Below, in pieces: positions 57,296 through 64,000 of a stretch of 64,000 bases of DNA. The DNA is taken from NCBI RefSeq assembly GCF_007860125.1, contig NZ_SJPW01000003.1:434001-498000 (forward strand), in the 5' to 3' direction. A program made the translations under genes and the position numbers. The notes under the pieces are model-generated. The model saw only the letters and a list, made by a program, of their open reading frames with translations, was not told the origin of the DNA and searched no databases. The DNA comes from Rubripirellula tenax. GTDB taxonomy: Bacteria > Planctomycetota > Planctomycetia > Pirellulales > Pirellulaceae. Each line of letters starts with the position of its first letter. Position 1 is the first letter of the stretch.

Positions 57296-57804
57296 GACTG
57301 GTCTCCTTGAACGACAGCCAATTGGCTGGAGAGTTTATTGCGAGCCTTGTAGAGCGTTGTGGATACCGTTTCAGGTGAAACGTCCAGCGCTGCCGCGATC
57401 TCGTTTCGTGAAAGTTGTTCGAAGTACGCGAGGCTGAAAATTGCAGCCTGCTGATCGGGCAGACTTCGAATCGCGGCGCGAAGCCAAGTCGTAAGCTCGG
57501 TCGCGATGAGTTGTTGGTCCGGTTGCTGTGCCGATGAAACAACATCCATACTCGGCAACGGTTCCGGCCGTCTGCGGTCACGACGCAGTCGATCGATCGA
57601 GCGAACCGTTGCCAAACGAACCATCAGACCCGTCCAAGAGCGCACTGGCCCGGATTGGTGAACGGCCATCGCCTCTGTGAAGACCTCTTGGCTAACATCT
57701 TCGGCGTCGTGAACCGATCCGAGGATGCGGTACGCGATACGAAAGACGCGTTCCGCATGTTTTTCGATGACTTTTCCCCAGTCAGGGGCAGCGGGATCGG
57801 ACAC
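57292..57804 (-). CDS. ECF-type RNA polymerase sigma factor
   Basis: 170 residues. The GTG at 57804 is chosen because a clear ribosome site GAAGGAG lies seven bases upstream; the frame is open 25 codons further but lacks one. Region 2 is at about 15-80 (AERVFRIAYRILGSVHDAEDVSQEVF) and region 4 at about 105-160 (LPDQQAAIFSLAYFEQLSRNEIAAALDVSPETVSTTLYKAR, with a clean helix-turn-helix). Its stop overlaps the start of the LRR membrane-protein gene. The pair is a classical ECF/anti-sigma layout. Targets unknown. Confidence 0.93.
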   Translation of the reverse strand: MSDPAAPDWGKVIEKHAERVFRIAYRILGSVHDAEDVSQEVFTEAMAVHQSGPVRSWTGLMVRLATVRSIDRLRRDRRRPEPLPSMDVVSSAQQPDQQLIATELTTWLRAAIRSLPDQQAAIFSLAYFEQLSRNEIAAALDVSPETVSTTLYKARNKLSSQLAVVQGDQS

Positions 57805-58265
57805 ATTGGGTCTCCTTCGAGAAAGTGAGTGACTATCAAGTGGTCGAGCCACGCCGTCATCCATGACCCAAGAAGTCAAAACTCCTCACCTGAATTCCAT
57901 TGTCAACAATTTTGCGGCCTGCCGTCATGGACCATCCGCCCGGCACGGAGAGGTTGCGAAATCATTGAACAATTCAATTTCGAGGGCAATACAAGCACGA
58001 AGCGGGAGCGAGCGGATCAGATTCAAACGCTTGTGCGTCGTGCTTGTATAGGTTCACGGGCTAGGAGTGAAAATTCAGCCCGGGCCTCAAGCCCGACACG
58101 CCGCAAAGAGTCGACGTGGTCCATGCATGTTCGATCCAGATTCGGCCAGTCAGGATATTTTCGCGCCCTGGCCTCGTCGCAACCACGCCTAAATACTTAC
58201 AGACACGCGGTTAAGCTTTTACGTGAGTCTGTGAATCGTTCCCCTACGATCACACGGACCCATTG
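57805..58265. other. Intergenic region with a long inverted repeat, no gene seen
   Basis: These 461 bases contain short open frames only, with no family match. The notable element is the 12-bp inverted repeat at 57989-58049, listed separately. Promoters for the divergent sigma gene and for the rhomboid gene are expected here. Confidence 0.5.
57989..58049. repeat. Intergenic inverted repeat with 12-bp perfect arms
   Basis: ATACAAGCACGA at 57989-58000 pairs with TCGTGCTTGTAT at 58038-58049. Just inside the left arm is GAAGCGGGAGCGAGCG (57999-58014). A related core, GAAGCGCCAGCGAGTG, occurs at 63689-63704, so this is a copy of a small dispersed repeat family of the kind seen in Pirellulaceae genomes. 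Confidence 0.8.
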
Positions 58266-59609
58266 ATGCTCTTTCCATACAGTACCGACGCGCCCATCTA
58301 CTTTCGCCCGGTGGGAACGATCACGGTCATCGCGTTGAATTGCGTGATGTTTTGGTTGACGGGAATGGGCGAGGTGATGGGGAACGCAACCTCCGACTTC
58401 CGTTGGCTGATCCTCGAATTCGATCGTATCCATCCCCTTCAATGGATCACGTCCGCCTTCATGCATGCCAGTTGGATGCACTTGGTCGGCAACATGATCT
58501 TTTTGTGGTGCTTTGGCTTGATCGTCGAAGGCAAAATCGGCTGGCAGAAATTTTCCGCTCTCTACTTCGGGATCTGTCTTGCCGATGGAGCGATCATTCA
58601 AATTCCGATGTACATGATGTTCGGCGATTCGTTGGGCGGTGCCTTGGGAGCATCCGGCGTCATCTTTGCTTTGATGGCGATCGCAATGTGCTGGGCACCC
58701 GAAAACGACATGAACTGTATCCTAGGGCTGGGATACTATTTTCGATCGATTGACGTGCCAGTCTTTGGGTTCGCGGCGTTTTATCTGATCCTACAACTTT
58801 TCCCGCTGGCCTTTGGCGGGTTAAGGATGTCGACGCCGATGCTGCATTTGCTAGGCATGTCGGTAGGGTTTCCGTTTGCGTTCTATATGCTGAAACACAA
58901 CTTGGTTGATTGCGAAGGATGGGACATCGTTTCGCGATGGAAGCGACTGCCTCGTAACCCACTGGCCATTGTGGGGCGAATGTTCCAAAGCCACGACAAA
59001 CGCGAAAAGGCAACATTGTTGGCGACTGCATATGGCAGCGGTAGCCGCGAAGCAGGGCAAGATGCCCTTCGACAGATTCTAGAGAACCCGAGCGTCTTCA
59101 ACCCGCCTGCGTTCAATGCTGCGGTCGTCTCGCCACCGCCGTTTTCGAATCCCGCGCCCACTGCCGCTTCATCAGAAATGAGTACGGAAGTAAGACATAG
59201 GGAACCTGCACCAAAACCATCGGCGATTGATTTGTTTCAAAACGCGATCGAAAACGATCAACTGTCCACGGCAAGTGCCGCCTATCGTTCGATCCGGATG
59301 GGCGCGGGCACTCATTTGATCGGTGACGAAGTACTGTCTCGTTATGTCAAGCTATTGGGACAACATGGCAAGCACATCGACTCGCTCGATCCGCTAGAAG
59401 TGCTGGTCTCGCGGCGGTCGCGATACTGCAATCAAGCGTGCTTGCGAACGGCTCTCATACAACTTCAATGTAAGCAGGACCCAACGGCCGCCCAAGCCGC
59501 GCTGACTCAGATGACACAACCGATCAGCCCCCAGACAATCGCCAAGCAACGACAAATTATCGCCGCATGCGAATCAAACACCAACCGGACTCGAAGCAAG
59601 ACCCTCTAA
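58266..59609 (+). CDS. Rhomboid-family intramembrane serine protease with soluble C-terminus
   Basis: 447 residues from the ATG at 58266. The rhomboid domain (about 15-215) has the HxxxN element HLVGN (72-76), the catalytic-serine motif GASG (128-131, serine 130) and a histidine in the last conserved helix (HLLGMSVGF, about 197). The remainder (about 230-447) is soluble, proline-rich and then helical, with no domain recognised. It should cleave single-span membrane proteins. It is preceded by about 460 bases without a gene and followed by another gap, so it is probably a single transcription unit. Confidence 0.9.
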   Translation: MLFPYSTDAPIYFRPVGTITVIALNCVMFWLTGMGEVMGNATSDFRWLILEFDRIHPLQWITSAFMHASWMHLVGNMIFLWCFGLIVEGKIGWQKFSALYFGICLADGAIIQIPMYMMFGDSLGGALGASGVIFALMAIAMCWAPENDMNCILGLGYYFRSIDVPVFGFAAFYLILQLFPLAFGGLRMSTPMLHLLGMSVGFPFAFYMLKHNLVDCEGWDIVSRWKRLPRNPLAIVGRMFQSHDKREKATLLATAYGSGSREAGQDALRQILENPSVFNPPAFNAAVVSPPPFSNPAPTAASSEMSTEVRHREPAPKPSAIDLFQNAIENDQLSTASAAYRSIRMGAGTHLIGDEVLSRYVKLLGQHGKHIDSLDPLEVLVSRRSRYCNQACLRTALIQLQCKQDPTAAQAALTQMTQPISPQTIAKQRQIIAACESNTNRTRSKTL

Positions 59610-60072
59610 GCACGATCGCATCAGCCACACCTACGACTTGATTGCCGACGATGGCCGCCGCACTGCCCGCGAACGCGGCTTGGAATTGCTGGCCGCGAAG
59701 TCCGGCAAATCAGGCTCTCGCATCGGCGATAAAAACGCATCGACTTGTTCACGATGCCGGTGGCGATTGCGGTCGTCCGACAACGCGAACAAGCGCGGGC
59801 GAGTGGGTCGCAACGCAACTCATCCCAGTCGCGGAAACCTGCCCAATTCGATCTAGCGAACATCGGGCGGAAAAGCATTGCGTCAAACAACCCCCAAAGA
59901 CCACTCCCGGCACCCCCAAAGGCCGGGCGTGACAACCTCAATTCGCGCGAAAAGGCCGAGTTGGTACCCGACGATCAGACTTTCCATCCTCGATCCAGTG
60001 AATACACTTTCCCCGAAATCGACGTTGCACTATCCTGCCGGGATCACTTTCGACGTCCTCTATTCCCCTTCG
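59610..60072. other. Region without a convincing gene, possible coding remnant
   Basis: Several short frames overlap here and none has a recognisable product. One frame from about 59611 reads with ordinary-looking codon use (ISHTYDLIADDGRRTARERG) for about 50 codons and then shifts into arginine-rich sequence, which would fit a decayed gene fragment but is not proof. The promoter of the following PEP-CTERM gene is expected near the end. Confidence 0.35.
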
Positions 60073-60870
60073 GTGTCTTCATTGTTTCGCACACTTATCA
60101 CTTTCGCATCCGTCGTTTTTTTCACGTTGTATTCCTCCACCGTTTGCCGAGCAGATTTGGTACTCGTCAATGGTGGGTTTGATGGCACGCTTGCCAATTT
60201 CTCAACGATTAACAGCAGCACCGACGCGACCGTAGGAAACTGGCTCAAGTCGTCTGGCTTAAATCAGGTCTCCACCGGATTCGGCGCGAACACGACGAAC
60301 ATCATTATGAGATCGAGTACGTTCTCTGGCTTCGCACAACCCGACCGGGCCCACTCGGTCGCGTACCAATTCCTCGATGCAACAACGGCGAGCGGAACAT
60401 ACCAGTTCAATTTCGAATACTACAACGATGACATTGGTTCGTCGATCGCAGTTCAGGATAGCATCGCGAGCGTCAACATCTACGGGATCAAGGGAAGCAC
60501 TTGGACAACGACCAGCGGTTTTACAAGCTTTGGATCTACGTCCCAGGCGGAGGTGGCTCTTCCCACGCCTGTGATTTCGGGCGCGATCCTCACGCCACTC
60601 GGCTCATTTTTCTCACTCAGTCAAACCGACCAATGGCAGAGCGGCAGCTTCGAATTTGATCTCGGCGCTGGCGGTTACGACACCGTGGCTGTTCGACTGG
60701 GGGCAAGGTATCACGTTACAGGTCCAAGCCGAACCGCGTTCGACAACATTGCACTGACTGCCGTTGCGGTGCCTGAACCTTCGACAGCGTTAACGTTCAC
60801 GGCTTTCGGTATAGCCGCGATCGGCCTTCGCCGCCTTCGGTTGCGACGCGATCGACGGCGAAACAATTGA
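60073..60870 (+). CDS. PEP-CTERM-anchored secreted protein
   Basis: 265 residues from the GTG at 60073, chosen because it gives a clean signal peptide (SSLFRTLITFASVVFFTLYSS); a TTG at 59878 opens the frame but would add 65 unlikely residues. The mature part is beta-rich, with DLVLVNGGFDGTLANFSTIN-type opening and a DNIALTAVAV ending, typical of PEP-CTERM carbohydrate-binding-like domains. The tail is VPEPSTALTFTAFGIAAIGL followed by arginines, the exosortase sorting signal. It lacks any catalytic motif that I recognise, so a structural or matrix protein is the best guess. Confidence 0.85.
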   Translation: MSSLFRTLITFASVVFFTLYSSTVCRADLVLVNGGFDGTLANFSTINSSTDATVGNWLKSSGLNQVSTGFGANTTNIIMRSSTFSGFAQPDRAHSVAYQFLDATTASGTYQFNFEYYNDDIGSSIAVQDSIASVNIYGIKGSTWTTTSGFTSFGSTSQAEVALPTPVISGAILTPLGSFFSLSQTDQWQSGSFEFDLGAGGYDTVAVRLGARYHVTGPSRTAFDNIALTAVAVPEPSTALTFTAFGIAAIGLRRLRLRRDRRRNN

Positions 60871-60933
60871 TCGATCCTGCGTTGGAACTTGCTGCCGCAG
60901 ATCGCGTCTGACGTTGCCCTCTGACCGAACATC

Positions 60934-62067
60934 ATGCGTTTAGAATTTGAAACCGCTGACAAACTCGCCCGTCACTTGGCCGAGGACATTGATCTACGTC
61001 ATGCAGTGTTTCAAGGCGTTGACCTGACTGCGTTTGCCGATCGGTTGGCCAAAGCTGATCTGCGGGACGCAGTCTTGCTGGGCTGCGTGATTCCGGAGTC
61101 GTTGCAGGGCAAGCTGTTCGATGCATCGGCGATTATCTTCCCCCATATTCCGAACACACCTTTTGCCAAGTATCGCGGACTGCTTTACACGCCCGAGGAA
61201 CTGCAAGATGCCTATCGACCGGGCGATCATGATTCGTACCAAGCGACCCTTGACGGCCGAATCTATGAACACTTCAAACGCTCTGGCCCGAATCCCGACG
61301 ACGCTGTCGAAGCGCTGACACGACGGCTGCATGACATGGCAATCACCGATGCCATGCAAGAGTTCATTGTCGGCAAGCGGATCGTTGCCATCATGGGTGG
61401 ACACTCGATGCGTCGCAGCGACCCGATGTATACCCAAGTCGCTTTGATCGGTCGCGAATTGACTCAGAAGGGCTATCTTGTCACGACCGGCGGTGGCCCC
61501 GGTGCAATGGAAGCCGCGCACCTGGGAGCCTGGTTCGCCACGCGCAGCGAGAACGATCTGTTGGACGCGGTAAAGATCCTCACAGCCGCTCCGCTCTACG
61601 ATCCCATCGGTCCCTGGCTGGACGCCGCCTTTGCCGTCGTCGAAAAGTACCCCGTCAAGGATCGCGATGCCTGCCAGAGCCTGGGGATCCCCACATGGTT
61701 GTACGGGCACGAACCACCGGCCCGGTTCGCTCTTACGATCGCGAAGTACTTTGCGAACAGTGTTCGGGAGGAAGGTTTGCTTGCGATCGCGACTGGCGGA
61801 GTCATCTTTACGCCCGGCAGTGCGGGCACGATTCAAGAAGTCTTTCAAGACGCGTGCCAGAACCATTACAACAGCTTCGGCGTGGTCAGTCCGATGGTTT
61901 TCATGGGCACTCAGTACTGGACAGAAGAGAAACCCGTCTACCCGCTGCTAAAACACCTGGCCGCAGACAAACCCTACGGAAAGCTGCTCGAGATTCACGA
62001 CCATCGATCTGATGTCGTCGCAGCGATCGATTCGTTCGATTCATCACGCGGTACCCAACGGATCTAA
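60934..62067 (+). CDS. LOG family protein with N-terminal extension
   Basis: 377 residues. The C-terminal two thirds match the LOG/lysine-decarboxylase-like Rossmann fold: KRIVAIMGGHSMRRSDP (about 148-164), GGGPGAMEAAH (186-196) and TPGSAGTIQEVFQD (about 292-305), the nucleotide-binding and catalytic motifs of cytokinin-riboside phosphoribohydrolases, with S-A where G-x is usual. The first 110 or so residues are an extra part that begins with pentapeptide-like repeats (DLRHAVFQGVDLTAF, ADLRDAVLLG). Typical LOG proteins are under 250 residues. It probably cleaves a nucleotide monophosphate; the substrate is uncertain. Confidence 0.85.
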   Translation: MRLEFETADKLARHLAEDIDLRHAVFQGVDLTAFADRLAKADLRDAVLLGCVIPESLQGKLFDASAIIFPHIPNTPFAKYRGLLYTPEELQDAYRPGDHDSYQATLDGRIYEHFKRSGPNPDDAVEALTRRLHDMAITDAMQEFIVGKRIVAIMGGHSMRRSDPMYTQVALIGRELTQKGYLVTTGGGPGAMEAAHLGAWFATRSENDLLDAVKILTAAPLYDPIGPWLDAAFAVVEKYPVKDRDACQSLGIPTWLYGHEPPARFALTIAKYFANSVREEGLLAIATGGVIFTPGSAGTIQEVFQDACQNHYNSFGVVSPMVFMGTQYWTEEKPVYPLLKHLAADKPYGKLLEIHDHRSDVVAAIDSFDSSRGTQRI

Positions 62068-62114
62068 GGATCGAGCGCAAGATATGTGTCTCGTTTTTCA
62101 GTCGCTTGATTCTT

Positions 62115-62190
62115 AACCACCGATGGACGCAGATGAACGCGGATAAGATACCGAACTGAAATCTGTGTTTATCTGCGTCCATCGGTGGTT
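62115..62190. repeat. Intergenic inverted repeat with 20-bp perfect arms
   Basis: The arm at 62115-62134 (AACCACCGATGGACGCAGAT) is repeated in reverse complement at 62171-62190, with 36 bases between. It lies between the LOG gene and the CNNM gene. Sequences of this ACCACxGATGxACxCxGAT type are widely dispersed in environmental planctomycete and verrucomicrobial genomes; this is a repeat, not a terminator, since there is no T-run. Confidence 0.9.
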
Positions 62191-62300
62191 TAAGTTCCAA
62201 GGAGTTCTTCCTGAACAACTGAGCAGAAACCCGACCCTATTTTTTCTCGCAGTCCGAATCGATGATCCTCCTTTTCATCTCTAATATCTGTTTCCCGATC

Positions 62301-63650
62301 ATGACCCGCATTTCTGTTTTTCTTTGCCTATCCGCCTTCTTTCTTGCTTTCGCTGGGAACTCAGCATTGGCGTCCGGCGTGGGAGCTCCCTCGGCGTCGC
62401 CTGCAGTCAGCGCCGCGTTTCAAACGTACGACACCAATGGCGACGGACAAATCGAGGGTGCCGAATTCAGTGCGATGCCCGAGGCATTTCGGGCTCTTGA
62501 TCAGACCGGTGACGGGCTGCTTTCCAGTGAAGATATGGGTAGCAGTGGTGGCAGTTACGACCCTACGGATCTGTTCCTTTGCGTAGTGTTCGCGTTGATT
62601 GCGTTGCTGTTTTCTTCGTTATGCTCGGTGGCAGAAGCGGTATTGCTCAGTATTTCGCCGTCGTATGTCGCCAACCTGGAAAAAGAAGGCAAGCCCAGCG
62701 CTGCGAAAATCAAGAGCGTGAAGTCCAACGTCGATCGATCACTGGCCGCGATCCTGACATTGAACACGATCGCGCACACCATCGGTTCCGGCGGGGCAGG
62801 AGCTTATGCGGCGAAGTACTGGGGTGACGGTGCGGTTGGCATCGCGATGATCGTTCTGACGCTGCTGATCCTGTTTGTGTCAGAGATTATCCCCAAGACA
62901 ATCGGTGCACTCTACTGGCGAGCACTCGCGCCGATCTCAGCGAGTTTTATCAAGTTCCTGAACTTCATTTTGTATCCATTCATCTTTGTGTCGGAGCTGA
63001 TCACGAAATGGTTGGCCGGCGGTCACAGTCACCACGGTTTTAATCGGGACGAGTTCACCGCGATGGCAGGCATCGGTGCCGAAGGCGGGCACCTGGACGA
63101 AAAGGAGTCGCGGATTCTGCAAAATCTGTTTCGCTTTCCCGATTTGTGCGTGGAAGACATCATGACACCCAGCACCGTCGTGTTCGCGCTGCAGGAAAAC
63201 ATGACCGCCCACGAAGTGTTGCAAAAGCATGAGAAACTTCACTTCTCAAGAATCCCGATCTATTCCGAAAGTCGTGACCATATCACCGGCTTCATTTTGA
63301 AGAACGAGTTGTTGATGGACGACATTCGCAACGACGGCAAAACCGAACTGAAAGACTTCACAAAACGAGAACTCCATGCGGTCCTGGACAAGACACGCTT
63401 AAGCACGGTGCTGGAGAAACTGCTGGATAATCGGGAACACATCCTGATGGTCGTCGATGAGCACGGCGGACTGGAGGGCGTCGTGACGCTGGAAGACGTC
63501 GTCGAAACCCTGGTCGGAATCGAGATCGTTGACGAGTCAGACAGGGATGTCGACATGCGAAAAGTTGCTCGCACCAAATGGGGGCAGCGCATGAAAACCC
63601 GCGGCATCGACGTCAGCAAGATCACCACAAAAGAAACGCCCGATCAGTAG
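62301..63650 (+). CDS. CNNM/HlyC-CorC family membrane protein with N-terminal EF-hands
   Basis: 449 residues from the ATG at 62301 (the frame opens at 62262). A signal segment ends near ALASG, followed by two EF-hand loops, DTNGDGQIEGAE (about 44-55) and DQTGDGLLSSED (about 67-78). The CNNM transmembrane domain (about 92-250) has SSLCSVAEAVLLSISPSYV and NTIAHTIGSGGAGAYAAKY, then a CBS pair (about 290-410; VEDIMTPSTVVFALQEN, IYSESRDHITGF, VVDEHGGLEGVVTLEDVVETLVG). Members transport or regulate Mg2+ or other divalent ions. The EF-hands lie in the exported part and are unusual for this family. It lacks the usual C-terminal CorC_HlyC domain. Confidence 0.88.
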   Translation: MTRISVFLCLSAFFLAFAGNSALASGVGAPSASPAVSAAFQTYDTNGDGQIEGAEFSAMPEAFRALDQTGDGLLSSEDMGSSGGSYDPTDLFLCVVFALIALLFSSLCSVAEAVLLSISPSYVANLEKEGKPSAAKIKSVKSNVDRSLAAILTLNTIAHTIGSGGAGAYAAKYWGDGAVGIAMIVLTLLILFVSEIIPKTIGALYWRALAPISASFIKFLNFILYPFIFVSELITKWLAGGHSHHGFNRDEFTAMAGIGAEGGHLDEKESRILQNLFRFPDLCVEDIMTPSTVVFALQENMTAHEVLQKHEKLHFSRIPIYSESRDHITGFILKNELLMDDIRNDGKTELKDFTKRELHAVLDKTRLSTVLEKLLDNREHILMVVDEHGGLEGVVTLEDVVETLVGIEIVDESDRDVDMRKVARTKWGQRMKTRGIDVSKITTKETPDQ

Positions 63651-63677
63651 TTGTTCGGTGAAAATCGTACATTCGCT

Positions 63678-63713
63678 ACACAAACGCCGAAGCGCCAGCG
63701 AGTGTACTTGTGT
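63678..63713. repeat. Second copy of the GAAGCG...AGCGAG intergenic repeat
   Basis: Short arms ACACAA (63678-63683) and TTGTGT (63708-63713) flank GAAGCGCCAGCGAGTG (63689-63704), which matches 13 of 16 bases with the core at 57999-58014. Confidence 0.6.
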
Positions 63714-63859
63714 GACCGTGGCAGAGGTGTGCTCGGTCGATTTCCTATTCTTCAACCACCTGATTCCACGATGGATCCAAGTGCAACACATAATCGACGG
63801 CGGTTGGGTTACGTCTCGCACATCCTGCCGTCAGCGAGATCACGTAAAAAATGGTCGGC

Positions 63860-63899
63860 AAAAAAGTGGACGGGCGCCGATTTAGAAACTCGCCCGTCC
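63860..63899 (-). terminator. Rho-independent terminator for a minus-strand gene at the right edge
   Basis: Nine-base arms (63868-63876 and 63891-63899) with a 14-base loop; read on the minus strand the stem is followed by ACTTTTTT. On the plus strand there is no T-run, so it serves the minus strand. Confidence 0.7.
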
Positions 63900-63903
63900 C
63901 CCT

Positions 63904-63999
63904 TTACTCGTCCACCGTTTCATCGGCGTCCGCACAGCAGCAAAGCTGGCAACCCAAAAGGGAGAGAATGGCTGGCTTGGTCATGAAGCAATGCGGGTC
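63904..63999 (-). CDS. 3' end of a minus-strand gene, or a very small peptide gene
   Basis: On the minus strand a frame open to the window edge ends in TAA at 63904-63906, five bases before the terminator stem. It reads DPHCFMTKPAILSLLGCQLC and ends CADADETVDE. If the internal ATG at 63984 is the start, the product is a 26-residue peptide; otherwise it is the tail of a longer protein beyond the window. The tight link to the terminator argues that one of these is real. Confidence 0.4.
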   Translation of the reverse strand, partial: DPHCFMTKPAILSLLGCQLCCCADADETVDE

Positions 64000-64000
64000 G

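Noticed and set aside
57829-58266. Plus-strand open frame of 145 codons before the rhomboid gene
   Set aside because: It runs through the inverted repeat at 57989-58049, starts inside the sigma gene's upstream region and is Arg/Ser-rich without any match.

Overview
The window reads as chromosome of a marine-type member of the Planctomycetota, most likely Pirellulaceae (Rhodopirellula-like). The call rests on families largely confined to that group: a PSD1/DUF1549/DUF1553 cytochrome protein, a DUF1501 protein, a DUF1559 pilin-like protein with its small lipoprotein, a large PVC-type haem-binding HEAT protein, several sulfatases, PEP-CTERM proteins and ECF sigma factors paired with large membrane proteins. 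Genes run in short operons on both strands, often coupled by ATGA or TGATG overlaps. I saw no rRNA, tRNA, CRISPR array, transposase or phage gene.

Layout. 1-10.6 kb (+): the 3' end of a THUMP-like methyltransferase gene, then an ECF sigma factor, a FecR/LamG membrane protein, a GH16 glycosidase, a sulfatase, a PSD1 cytochrome protein and a DUF1501 protein; this looks like a sulfated-polysaccharide catabolic locus with its own regulator pair. 10.6-20.8 kb: a Ser/Thr kinase coupled to an ECF sigma factor, ygfZ, rarA, a membrane VWA protein, a flippase-like protein and an AI-2E transporter. 21-24 kb: DUF1559 protein, strong terminator, tiny lipoprotein, orphan metal ABC permease. 24-32 kb (+): the HEAT/cytochrome protein, a small unknown, cysC, rpsO and pnp. 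32.5-35.5 kb: a sulfatase fused to a beta-propeller and a double-TM2 protein. 35.5-42.8 kb (-): an MCE/Mla-type operon whose ATPase has lost its catalytic motifs, NfeD and TrkH. 43-47 kb: SRAP protein, a possible outer-membrane barrel, a zinc-ribbon protein and a PEP-CTERM metalloprotease. 47-50 kb: two unknown proteins. 50.2-54.1 kb: a MerR regulator behind a perfect 18-bp palindrome, then a VIT-VWA-MshEN-truncated GspE fusion. 54-64 kb: DUF1853, a sigma factor/LRR anti-sigma-like pair, rhomboid protease, PEP-CTERM protein, LOG protein, EF-hand CNNM transporter and intergenic repeats.

The best candidates for something undescribed are the MerR plus VIT-VWA-MshEN module (50.2-54.1 kb), the pseudo-ATPase in the MCE operon (37.7-38.5 kb) with its cysteine-rich TPR lipoprotein partner, and the sulfatase-propeller fusion (32.6-34.9 kb). 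All assignments come from reading the sequence and recalling family motifs; no database search was run. Start codons were often moved inward from the longest open frame, for the reasons given in each entry.
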